Below, one piece after another: positions 18,596 to 28,495 of a stretch of 64,000 nucleotides of DNA. Below the pieces are notes generated by a model that ran no database searches, was not told the origin of the DNA, and saw nothing but the letters and a program-made list of their open reading frames with translations. Location of the stretch: the NCBI GenBank assembly GCA_023091735.1, contig JALKBU010000182.1, forward strand, positions 1 through 64,000. Reading direction: 5' to 3'. The DNA comes from Trichomonas tenax (taxonomy: Eukaryota; Parabasalia; Trichomonadida; Trichomonadidae). The position numbers and the translations under genes are program-made. Numbering within the stretch: the first letter of the stretch is position 1; the number at the start of each line of letters is the position of its first letter.

Positions 18596-20242
18596 ATGTT
18601 TCTTTTATCATTGCTATCAGTTCGTTATTATGTCAAATCACATTCAAGTAAATTGAATTTTTGTCATCGATACAACCCATGCACATATCAAACAGTCGAA
18701 AAATTGCTTGATTCTGATACAGAAATTTATATTTTAGATAAAATCATACAAACGAAGACACATTTGGATAGTTTTCGCAGTTTAGTCGAGAAAGCCGCTA
18801 AATTCGGTGCTACAATTTACGGTTGTGGCACAATAATTGATGCAACAAATGCACCTTTAATTAAATCGTTCGTTACTTTGACTAATTCGCCAGGTTTAGT
18901 CGTTGGAAAGTTCACATTTACTAATTTTGCGATCCCTTTGTTTAAGATTCGAAGTTCTAGCAAAATTATTTTCTCAAATATAACAATTCAGACATGTAAA
19001 ACACCGAATTTGGATTCATTTATTATTACAAAGAACGCTTCTGTTCTTTTTAATGATGTTAATTTCATCCAAAACAGATTAAATGCAACTTCTTTCTTCA
19101 GTTTGGTTGAATCCAAGATTTTATTCAACCAAATGACTTTTCTCCACAATTTTCAAACAAGTACCATTGATTCTCCATTCATATCCTGTTTTAATTCGAA
19201 ATTTTTGATTCGAAAAACAAAATTTATACGATGTGCCACTCAATACTCAGCATTCATCGAATCCAAGTATAAAAGCAAAGTCAAAATTATCGATAGTGAG
19301 TTCGAAGAGCCACGACATCTCGGATTAATCAAAACAATTGATGGAAAGTCAAAGAATCTTATAAATAATTGTACATTCAACAGATTCTACGATGCTATCA
19401 TCCTTTCCAATGATGATTCGGCCGATACAACAATTGAAAAGTCCAAATTTGTTTCAAACTTTGGCTACGATCTGAATAATTTTGTTATTAAGCGTGGAAA
19501 ACTACATATATTAGATTCCGTTTTCTATGATAACAGTGGTGAAGCTCTATTTAACGTAACAGGCGTAGGATCAACATTTTCTATTTATAACTCAATAATA
19601 TACAGAAACAAACTTACAAAGCACGTACTATTCTGCAATGATAACTCAGATATCGAAATTAGAAATTCAGAAATCAAAGAAAATAATGTTGGCAATTATA
19701 CTATTCATTCCAACCTCTGCTTCGCTAATATTGACAAAAATTCATTCTTCGACAACTACGGAACTGTTCTCTTTGCAGAAAGTGGCAATTTCAATTTCAC
19801 GAATAATTATATCCAAACTCAAGACAAATATTTGAGATCACACAGTCCCATTTACAAAGAAAGTATTATATTCGATGACAGAGGAACAGATATCATTATC
19901 AAGAATAGTTCTCGTGTGAATTATCCGTTTTTAGAGAAATACAATCAACCAAATATTCTTCCTGTGATGACACCATTTCCAAAGATAGAGCAAATACAAA
20001 TCGAAGAAACAGCAGAGACAAAACAAACTTCCATTGATGAAGACGATAATGAAGAGTCCGATATTGATGACGAACCAACTCTTCCAGATCTTGACTATTC
20101 GATCTTCGAAAAAGATTTCTCAAAGCTTAGTATCGAAGTTGAAGCAACCAAGAAATATGTTCCACTTGCAGGAAAGATAACTGCTGGCGTTATTTTGTTT
20201 GTTATTTTTCGTTTCACTTTTTATAAGATTGTTAAATTATAA
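18596..20242 (+). CDS. single-pass membrane protein with beta-helix-like ectodomain
   Basis: Residues 1-20 form a short hydrophobic leader (MFLLSLLSVRYYV) that may be a signal peptide. Residues about 60-400 are a series of short strand-turn units, each ending in an S/N-rich turn, with pieces such as NNCTFNRFYDAIILSNDDSA and HILDSVFYDNSGEALFNVTG, typical of right-handed parallel beta-helix proteins. An acidic low-complexity linker (DEDDNEESDIDDEPTLPDLD) follows, then a C-terminal membrane segment (ITAGVILFVIFRFTFYKIV) with a five-residue tail. Several N-glycosylation sequons occur. This layout suggests a cell-surface protein like those of large trichomonad surface families. The ligand is unknown. 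The stop lies in TAAA. Confidence 0.6.
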   Translation: MFLLSLLSVRYYVKSHSSKLNFCHRYNPCTYQTVEKLLDSDTEIYILDKIIQTKTHLDSFRSLVEKAAKFGATIYGCGTIIDATNAPLIKSFVTLTNSPGLVVGKFTFTNFAIPLFKIRSSSKIIFSNITIQTCKTPNLDSFIITKNASVLFNDVNFIQNRLNATSFFSLVESKILFNQMTFLHNFQTSTIDSPFISCFNSKFLIRKTKFIRCATQYSAFIESKYKSKVKIIDSEFEEPRHLGLIKTIDGKSKNLINNCTFNRFYDAIILSNDDSADTTIEKSKFVSNFGYDLNNFVIKRGKLHILDSVFYDNSGEALFNVTGVGSTFSIYNSIIYRNKLTKHVLFCNDNSDIEIRNSEIKENNVGNYTIHSNLCFANIDKNSFFDNYGTVLFAESGNFNFTNNYIQTQDKYLRSHSPIYKESIIFDDRGTDIIIKNSSRVNYPFLEKYNQPNILPVMTPFPKIEQIQIEETAETKQTSIDEDDNEESDIDDEPTLPDLDYSIFEKDFSKLSIEVEATKKYVPLAGKITAGVILFVIFRFTFYKIVKL

Positions 20243-20925
20243 ACACACAACTTGTGAAAAAAATTCGATGGAAAAATATTTATAGTTTGAAACTCAAAAT
20301 TTATCTTAAATAACAAGATTTCCTAATTTAGAGCGGAAAAGGCACATTTTACTCTCTATACTGCATAATATCGAGTTTATTATATAATTATATGGTAATT
20401 CTACGAATATAATGCTATATTGCAAAAATCTTGTGAATAATATGTGCTGGAATCAAATTTTGGCGATAATTTTCGAATAAATAATTGCTACACACGATTA
20501 TATGCTCATTTGTTGGATTAAATTACTTCTCTGTTTATAAATGTGAACGTTTATTATTTCTTTGATCCCCTCAAAATCAGCTTGTTCTGCAAAGGAAGTG
20601 CTGATTACAGGATAAACAAACAATCACCTATCGATTGCCGTCTTCACACCACCATTGTTCGCCGAAACTTGTTTTATAAAAAAATTCACCAAGGGAATCC
20701 GAGCCCAGTTACACTAGTAAACCCATTGCACCGTCAGCAAAATACACGGACTGTTATCCTTGCTATTAGAAAATACTAATACAGTAAAATGATTCTACAA
20801 AATATTGAAAATACATCTTTTCGATGTCATTTTATTGAATTTAGAATATCCATACATTGTATACTCACATTTCATCATTTATTGATTTTTTTTTCAAAAA
20901 AATGTATTCAATTGGGGTTAAGCGA
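20243..20925. other. intergenic spacer
   Basis: AT-rich. Bases 20580-20760 are somewhat richer in GC and carry a 78-codon open frame that has only a GTG start; I do not regard it as a gene. Confidence 0.4.
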
Positions 20926-21864
20926 TAAGCGATTTTGAGTCTAGGACAAAAGTGAACATCAAAAAGTGACATAGAGCCTTAAAGTCACTTTTCATGAATA
21001 AACCGTCACTTTTTGCGCGGGCAAATTGTCACCTTTATAAAAAGTGTTATAAATATCTTTGAAGTCTAAACAATACTGACATTTATAGATTGAAACTCCA
21101 CGCTGAGTATGAAGACCATAAACGTAGTTCATTGCAAATTTTTGTTGCACTCCAAACCAAGAAACTCGGTCGAAATTATCCCTTCTTGCATGGTAAATAT
21201 GAATTATAAGCGAATAATTTGAAGATAAAAATAAAAATTTAGTTAAAAATGAATTTTACAAAGAATATAAGGATCAAATTGAGAATCTAAATAATATAAA
21301 TCAATATATAAAATGAAAGTAACATGAAAACATTATCTAATTCATGATTCAAGAACAATTAATTATGAATTTAATGATATATTAATAATTATGAGAATAA
21401 GTAATAATATGAAAATAATCTTGTAATGAAAAAGGTATCTGTGAAAAAATAAAAAATAGAAAAAAAATAATATATTAATATCAAAAGTGAAAATGTAATG
21501 TGTATTAAAAATTGAATCAATAAATGGGTTCTTGATAGGGCCTGGCCTGACCATTCGAGGGCTTTGGAAGTCTCAGGCCGACCTCGCCATGCATCGAATC
21601 ATGATTCTGTTGAATAGGCATCTGGATGCATCTCTGCTAGATCACCAGGTCATCCTTCACTATGAGGCCACAACTACTCATAATGAATTCTTCTTTGGCT
21701 TCCAACATTGAGTTCAATCCATTTCAACCTATTGACACTTTTCCATTTTTCCCGCAAACACGTCACTTTCCTTTATATTTGACATACTGACTTTACATGC
21801 CAAAAATAAGTTACATGTCAGAAAAGCACGTTGTTCTATTTTGTCCCAGTCCCTAAGCGATTTT
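20926..21864. mobile_element. non-autonomous DNA transposon, copy B, with 11-bp target duplication
   Basis: The element spans 20937-21853 (917 bp). It is flanked on both sides by TAAGCGATTTT (20926-20936 and 21854-21864), a perfect 11-bp target-site duplication. Its ends are imperfect inverted repeats of about 22 bp with the shared core GRGWCTRGGACAAAA and GAACA, matching at 17 of 22 positions. An 11-bp duplication is typical of Mutator-like elements (9-11 bp). Both copies carry TTTGCGCGGG or a close variant inside each end, and the left end has several GTCACTTTT/AAAAGTGAC strings. The interior has no intact transposase. Near one end the reverse strand reads YVYGLHTQRGVSIYKCQYCL, which could be a remnant of a FLYWCH-type zinc finger, common in Mutator transposases; that part is weak. 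A second inverted copy is at 27325-28251. Confidence 0.8.
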
Positions 21865-23035
21865 TGAAAAAAATCCACTGCCTCATAGCACCATCCAGAT
21901 TTATATTTGGTGATGCACACATCACATAATAGCTTTAAATTTTATGCTCTATTAATATTGACCGAATATCTTGATATTCGAAAAAATTAAATTTAATTTT
22001 ATTTAAATATTAGACTTTTTCAAAACTCAATCCATAGCACTAATTTCTAAAATAAGCTAGTTATACTAATAAAGTTATTCTGATTTATCTTGCCTGCGTG
22101 AGACTCTGACTGATTTTTAGAATTCAATATGATATTGAATTTTTTTCTTTCAAATATTTGAATAGTTCATTCAAATTTAAAAATCAATTAGAGCTTCGAA
22201 TATTAGGTTTTATCCTTTGCAATTATGCAAAATACTGATACACATTTTGCAAAATAATATTTTTTTGGTTCAGCTTTTTCAGAAATGCCCAAAAACTCAC
22301 GAAAATCATTAATTTATCCTCAAGGTTCCACCCATCATTTACTCGAGTAAATCCCCAAAATTTGAAGTTTTTAATGATTTCAAAATCTAAACCAAAATTC
22401 CACAAAATGTTAAAACGTGCTGAATTCTTCAAATCTTAAAGTTAAAAAAAATCATGAAATCATTAAATTTCTTCATTTTTCATAGCCAGGCTGCATGCTT
22501 GCACGCAGCAAAGGCTCATTTGTGTGTGTGTCAAGGCTCTTGCTATGAATATTGATGATACGCGAACTGAAATTATTATTGTATTGTTTCAAAGGCTATT
22601 ATTCTGAAGTTTTCCACGAAAGTGATTATTTAATATTGCTGTTGCTATCATTTATTCTGTTCAATGAAGCGGCAATACATTTTTCATGTTAAACAGAACA
22701 TCTCTGATGTTTTTTTTTTTGTAAAGATATCTAACTCGAAATATATTTGGATAACTAAATCGAAAATTTCATGTGATAACTTATACCGTATAAGTTATAC
22801 TTATATGAGTTTATGCTTGTAAATAATAATCGAAGGCTATGTTGATTAAACCTATGGTGTGACCCCCTACTTTACTAATTGTGTAAGATACTTTTGTGCT
22901 ACAGGCCTGAATTTTCATGGAAGTCGACATGAATAATTTTACGCAATTTGAAATGCATAATTAAGCATTATTTTACATATATTATCGATTATATTGCTTT
23001 ATAAAGAGTTTGTAATTTTATACGTTACAATGATA
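21865..23035. other. intergenic spacer
   Basis: About 1.2 kb of AT-rich sequence, with a short GTGTGTGTG run near 22520. No gene seen. Confidence 0.45.
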
Positions 23036-23048
23036 TTTACATGACAAA
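23036..23048 (+). promoter_or_regulatory. TTTACATGWCAAA element before the Pin1-like gene
   Basis: TTTACATGACAAA contains the uppermost in-frame ATG of the Pin1-like frame. Because the element precedes other genes by about 20 bases, I read the ATG within it as part of the element; the next ATG at 23068 lies 19 bases downstream. Confidence 0.5.
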
Positions 23049-23067
23049 AAAAGATGTCAAAAAAGTA

Positions 23068-23520
23068 ATGGAATTACCGCCAGACTGGATTCTCAAAGAG
23101 TCAGTCAACCATCCAGGACGCTGCTATTACTACAACAAAGTGACAAACGAAACCACGTGGATTAGACCTATTCCTTACCCTGGCTATAGACCAGAAAGAA
23201 ATTTAAGTTGGCCGCCTGTGATATACGTCGCGCAAATATTTGTGCAACATAATCAGATGGAAGAGTCGAGGGAAAAAATAAGAAGAATCTTCAATAAAAT
23301 TGTTTTTGAGAATAAGAAGTTCGAGGTTATGGTAAGAACAGAATCTGAGCAATGCCCGGACATTGCAACAGATGCAGATGGCAACGTTGGTTGGATAGAA
23401 GCTACAGACCCAAGATTTCCAAAAGATTATATTAGATCTGCATGGGATCTTAGAATTGGTGAAATGTCGACATTCATAAATACAGAGCGCGGCTATTTTA
23501 TCATTCTTCGTCGTGGATAA
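23068..23520 (+). CDS. Pin1-like WW and parvulin-domain protein, probably catalytically altered
   Basis: Residues 1-37 are a WW domain (LPPDWILKESVNHPGRCYYY then NKVTNETTWIRP) with both signature tryptophans. A parvulin-like domain follows (about 50-150), with GNVGWI and GEMSTFINTERGYFIILRR matching the end of the Pin1 catalytic domain. Compared with human Pin1 from memory, the first active-site histidine (H59) aligns with Q in VAQIFVQH, the second (H157) with F in GYFIILR, S154 with R, and the basic phosphate-binding loop is missing; the cysteine equivalent to C113 (SEQC) is kept. It may bind phospho-Ser/Thr-Pro without isomerising it. The frame is open to an ATG at 23041 inside a promoter-like element; I prefer 23068. 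Confidence 0.75.
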   Translation: MELPPDWILKESVNHPGRCYYYNKVTNETTWIRPIPYPGYRPERNLSWPPVIYVAQIFVQHNQMEESREKIRRIFNKIVFENKKFEVMVRTESEQCPDIATDADGNVGWIEATDPRFPKDYIRSAWDLRIGEMSTFINTERGYFIILRRG

Positions 23521-23840
23521 TTTATTTGGAATTTAAAGAATGTGGATATTTCTCTTGCAGCAATGATGCTAATTATCCTATCTTTAGAAGAAGAAAATTA
23601 TGATTGGCCTACAGATACTAATTTTTATAATCACGATTCAACAAGTTTAATTGTTGATATATGATTGCATTTCGAACGCACTTTTATGAATTATGTACTC
23701 TTGATCATGGGTTTTAACTCCAAAACATAACCTAAATATTTTTTCCCCTAGATTTAAATCAACTCAAAGCATATAAAATACCAACTATACTAAATCACAC
23801 AATACTACTATTATGCAATTATACATAAAGTAATTTTCAA
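23521..23840. other. intergenic spacer
   Basis: About 320 bp, AT-rich, with no feature seen until the triple promoter-like element. Confidence 0.4.
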
Positions 23841-23892
23841 TTTACATGACAATAATAAATTTACATGACAAAAATCTAGTTTACATAACAAC
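23841..23892 (+). promoter_or_regulatory. three tandem TTTACATGACAA elements
   Basis: TTTACATGACAAT (23841-23853), TTTACATGACAAA (23860-23872) and TTTACATAACAAC (23880-23892) are spaced 19-20 bases apart, 46 bases before the first ATG of the broken ankyrin gene. The regular spacing suggests the same face of the helix, about two turns apart. Confidence 0.5.
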
Positions 23893-23937
23893 AAAAAATT
23901 GTAAAACGACTTTTTTTTTAAAAAAAATTAAAATAAA

Positions 23938-24706
23938 ATGAGCTTGTTGAAGGCAAAGCTGGTAGAAGAATCAAAAATTCCTTCTTTCCTTAAACCGTTT
24001 ATTGATATATCATGATCTTTGACCCAAGATCAATTGTGATCACAACAAATACAAAAAATCTCTAATGATTTTTGTGGCAGAATGAATCGAAAGAGCATCG
24101 ATGCTGATACATTAGCTTTTCAAATTTATTCTGCATCATTGGTTAAGCCAAAGAATTTCTCCGCATACTCAAAACTGTTCAATATGCTTAAAGAAAAACA
24201 CCCAATAAATTTCATGCCTGAAGATCCTAACTTTAGAGATTATCATGAACGCAAAGATCAATCTCAGTTATATAGATCGATCTCGAATTACAGTGATTTT
24301 GAAGAAGAAACTATTTTCAATAAAGTTGCATTTGATTAGTTTCGAGACCTTCAGGCTGATTTGCGTAAAAATCCCTCCGATGTCAATAAGAAGAAAATTA
24401 AACATTATTCATTGAGATATTGCATGCAATTTCGGATCTGAAAATTGCTTCAAACAATTAAAATCGATGGGATGCCCATTGACGGAACGAGCATTTGTTT
24501 GCGCTGCTGAAAGCGGAAATAAAAACATTATTATGTTTATACTGAAGGAAACGGATTCAATACCATACAGAGTTTTGGAGGCAGCTCTTGCTTGTCGGAA
24601 TTATTCGATTTCCAACTGGCTACTTGAAAGCAAAAGATCAATTGGAAAAATCAGAGCCGCAAAATGTTTGTATAGGGTGCGTTTAGTGCAGAAAGATAGA
24701 GAATGA
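23938..24706 (+). pseudogene. DUF3447-type ankyrin protein gene, broken
   Basis: The frame starts MSLLKAKLVEESKIPSFLKP and stops after 25 codons. It resumes at 24082 with the N-terminal region typical of trichomonad DUF3447/ankyrin proteins (ASLVKPKNFSAYSKLFNMLK, IYSA), meets a TAG at 24337-24339, shifts frame near 24420, and ends with ankyrin-like helices (CFKQLKSMGCPLTERAFVCA, AESGNKNIIMFILKE) at a stop at 24706. Intact relatives are usually several hundred residues long with many ankyrin repeats, so this copy is also truncated. Three upstream promoter-like elements remain. Confidence 0.7.
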
Positions 24707-27324
24707 GTTGAAATGTTATAATAACATCATTATAAACCCTATCAAATTTAAACATTATAGCTATGGTTTGAAGTTTCTATTTCGATGATAAGTCACACAA
24801 ATATCACAATTTTGACATCCGTCATTTTTTGCACAATTTGGGTATCAAAATTTTTTCTTGCTTGAATATAGTGACCAATAGCAAAGTACAGATCAATTTA
24901 AGCATATGCATAGATAGGCCGAAAGATTACGAATCGGAATCTATAGAGCAAAATAAAAAATCAAGGCTGTGTAACTTGAATAACTCTATAAAAGCGAAAC
25001 TGAATTTTTCTGTGAAATTTCAAAAAAGTGAAAACACTTTCATCATTTGTCATGATGTCATATTGTGTTCACAATCAATTACAATCTATATAATGTTAAT
25101 ATCCAATAAGTATATATCTTATTTATATATATTATATCGTTGTTTTCCTTCATAATATCTGTATCTGATCAAATAAAAAATTACGTCATATTTTTCAAAT
25201 TTGTAATTAAAATGCTGTTTTGACCATATACATCAAATTTGACTTCATTCAATTGCAGAGAATAATAGACCATCAACTATAGATCCGTAGTTTCTCTAAG
25301 GAAAGTAATTGGCACATCTCAGTAATTAATGTTAAAGCAAATATTCGATTGGAATCATAATTTTGTTAAAAAATTGTGTTTGCAGAGAAAACATGTCTTT
25401 TGAGATTTTCGTTTTCATATCGTTAATAAATCATCTATCTACTAATGTTATTATAATCAATACTGTATCTATTATATACGGTAACTATTGTCTATGTCTT
25501 TTATCAATCATTGGGTTGACTGTAATGAAAACAAAAGAATCCCATCTCCGATTGTCAAAATTCGAGTCGTCTCTATTTATGGGATTGCTTATCAGCAGCC
25601 TAAGATTCATTTACAATTATGAGTATATCCATAGATTATATACGAGGTATACTATACGTATAATAGCAGAGAAAGATTGTTTCAAAATTCTTTGAAGAGA
25701 GTGAAAATTCTTTCTTCGTCACATCACAAAATGAACATTTTGGTGCCAATTTTCCCCGCGAAACCACTCTCGGACTCAATTTTGATTTTATATCCCGCCA
25801 TGGCGCCAAAATTATATGACAAATTTCTCTATATAAGAGTTATTATAGGTGTATATTATATATTTGTTAATAGAATGATTCAGATTTGCTCCAATCTTTA
25901 GACCTCGATCTTGCCCATTTTATATTACTAACTCTGAGTCAACTACTTCAGATGACATTGTGAGTGTAGAGAAGACTGTCTTAATGTTCAGTCTGGAGGG
26001 TAACCCATTTTTCGAATAACCTTATCATATATCCATTTTTCCTCGATAAATTTGGAGTAAACATATATTTTTTTATTATGCAATTTAATAGCCTGCATCC
26101 ATGGGCATTCTGTGGTGGTGTCAAATGATACTGTTGGAAGAAACTGTGTAATTGCATTAGATAAATAGGATTGAAAATATCGATAATTGTGCCCTATCAC
26201 AATGTATTTATATTGCACATGTCTGTGTAAACTGTGTTATGGTGTTGATTGATTGTAGTTTTTACAGATATTTTAAATTTGATCCATATATTGGTGAAAC
26301 AAAATACATTTATTTTGAGTTTAATTGTTATAAACATATAGTGTAACTTGCATGCATAGCAATAATGTGTGTGTCAATCAATGATTATCAATATTGAGCT
26401 AGTTGTGTGATGTTTTTGTATACAAAAAATAATCGACGCAAGGAATGAATGATTCAGCTATTTCTCACCAAAACATAGGATAGAAGATATGTTGTATAGG
26501 TATATATGTTTATATATGTGTTATGTATAGGTTACTATGGTTGCCATATGTATTTCATTTGTTATTTCTGTGTTTATCATGCATGAAGTCAAGCGTGCAG
26601 CACATTGACTTTGGCGCAAGAAAATATAAATTATTGCGTCTGAGAGCTTTATACGTCACATACTTCACTTGGCTATAGTGTTCTGTGACTACTGTAGTGT
26701 TAGAATGTATCACAAACAAAGAAATAAAAACGAGATAATTTATTTCTTTCGTGTTTACAAGCTTTCTTTGTGAGTGCTATCTCTATAGTGCTGCAGATCG
26801 TTCCATCACAGTGCCGTCGAGATAGCACACACACGGTGGTGAACAAAAAACACCTCTAAAGTCTCTGCTTCAGGCTTCATCCTCAATGCTAATTCACTAA
26901 AGCGACTGTGCTGTGGCACCAACACTGAGAATGAAGCCTGAAACAGAGACTTCGGAAATCAAGTAAATTATCGATTCAAAATGCTGCTCTCCCATGTGTG
27001 AGTGCTATCTCTATAGTGCTGTCGCTGTCTTATTGTTCAGTCTCTGAAGAATAGAATGTTTTGATGTTCTTTCTATCTAAAACAGAGTGACTTTTTATAT
27101 TCGGAATGAAAATTCCTTCTTTATCCTCGTCAATCTGAAATAAAATGGTTTAACGCTTTTTTCATAACGCATCTTAACCACATAACAAATCTCATTTAAT
27201 AATGTTTAGTACTATTTTGGAGACTTTCTTGTGTCAAACCTTCATTCAAAATAGCTAGTCACTTTTTATATTTTTTGACAAAGACGTTAATTTTTGACAA
27301 TTGACAAATTTCTAAATTTTAGAC
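24707..27324. other. intergenic and accessory stretch
   Basis: No convincing gene in 2.6 kb. Open frames at 24829-25155 and 25363-25695 (+) and 25988-26218 (-) are AT-rich and unrecognised; the last (containing CPWMQAIKLHNKKIYVYSKF) is the most protein-like. A fold-back structure lies at 26770-27021. Confidence 0.4.
26770..27021. repeat. fold-back repeat bounded by identical 24-bp direct repeats
   Basis: An identical 24-base string (GTGAGTGCTATCTCTATAG plus GTGCTG with one shared G) occurs at 26770-26793 and 26998-27021. Between them lie two arms, 26859-26885 and 26926-26952, that are inverted copies at 25 of 27 positions around a 40-base loop. The first direct repeat contains GTGCTATCTC, which recurs inverted at 26819-26828. 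The region is richer in GC than its flanks and encodes no protein. It could be a small fold-back transposon or a structured RNA gene. Confidence 0.5.
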
Positions 27325-28251
27325 GGGACTGGGACAAAATAGAACAACGTGCTTTTCTGACATGTAACTTATTTTGACATGTAAAGTCAGAATGTCAAAA
27401 TAAAGGAAAGTGACGCGTTTGCGCGGGAAAAATGGAAAAGTGTCAATAGGTTGTAAAGGATTGAACTCAATGTTGGAAGCCAAAGCAGACTTCATTATGA
27501 GTAGTTGTGGCCTCATAGTGAAGGATGACCTGGTGATCTAGCAGAGATGCATCCAGATGCCTATTCAACAGAATCATGATTGGATGCATGGCGAGGTCGG
27601 CCTGAGACTTCCAAAGCCCTCGAGTGGCCAAACCAGGCCCTAACAAAAACCCACTTATTGATTCAATTTTTAATACACATTACATTTTCACTTTTGATAT
27701 TAATATATTATTATTTTTTTTTCTATTTTTTATTTTTTCACAGATACCTTTTTCATTACAAGATTATTTTCATATTATTACTTATTCTCATAATTATTAA
27801 TATATCATTAAATTCATAATTAATTGTTCTTGAATCATGAATTAGATAATGTTTTCATATTACTTTCATTTTATATACTGATTTATATTATTTAGATTCT
27901 CAAATTGATCCTTATATTCTTTGTAAAATTTGTTTTTTACTAAATTTTTATTTTTTTTTTCCTTCAAATTATTTGTTTATAATTCATATTTACCATGCAA
28001 GAAGGGATAATTTCGACCGAGTTTCTTGGTTTGGAGTGCAACAAAAATTTGCAATGAACTACGTTTATGGTCTTCATACTCAGCGTGGAGTTTCAATCTA
28101 TAAATGTCAGTATTGTTTAGACTACAAAGATATTTATAACACTTTTTATAAAGGTAACAATTTGCCCGCACAAAAAAGTAACAGTTTATTCATGAAAAGT
28201 GACTTTAAGGTTGCACTGTCACTTTTTGATGTTCACTTTTGTCCTAGACTC
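27325..28251. mobile_element. non-autonomous DNA transposon, copy A (inverted relative to copy B)
   Basis: This 927-bp stretch is a close copy of the element at 20937-21853 in the opposite orientation. It opens GGGACTGGGACAAAAT and ends GTTCACTTTTGTCCTAGACTC read as terminal inverted repeats. The identity with copy B stops exactly at these ends. TTTGCGCGGG occurs at 27418-27427. The flanking 11-mers (AAATTTTAGAC and CAATTTTCTCG) share only AATTTT, so there is no clean target duplication. The open frame at 27973-28275 reads KFAMNYVYGLHTQRGVSIYK then CQYCL and runs into the right terminal repeat, so no full transposase is present. Confidence 0.75.
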
Positions 28252-28428
28252 CAATTTTCTCGAGATTTTCATTAGAAATTTTCTCTAACTGATCCAAATA
28301 ATTAGCATCATTATTTTTGGATTACCCCGAAAAATCACACTCTGCATACTACTATGAAGTTATGAGATATAAAGACCTTGATGGATGCAAATGAAATATT
28401 TTGTAATATTGATTCATAAATGAAATAT

Positions 28429-28441
28429 TTTGACACGTAAA
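28429..28441 (-). promoter_or_regulatory. TTTACGTGTCAAA element before the CSN7-like gene
   Basis: Reads TTTGACACGTAAA on the + strand, 54 bases before the ATG at 28496. Confidence 0.4.
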
Positions 28442-28495
28442 TTGTCAGATTTTTTCATAGTAAATATTTGAGTCAATTTTAAAAGTGGCATAAAA

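Noticed and set aside
23041..23067. Upper ATG of the Pin1-like frame
   Set aside because: It is inside the TTTACATGACAAA element, which elsewhere sits about 20 bases before the start. The WW domain begins at the next ATG. Not excluded without a mapped transcript start.
24829..25695. Two ORFs of about 110 codons
   Set aside because: AT-rich, isoleucine/serine-rich, no upstream element or initiator, no recognisable domain.
27500..27660. Mariner-type transposase fragment inside copy A (LEWP string)
   Set aside because: The match is only four residues and the same block lies inside an element whose target duplication does not fit mariner (TA).
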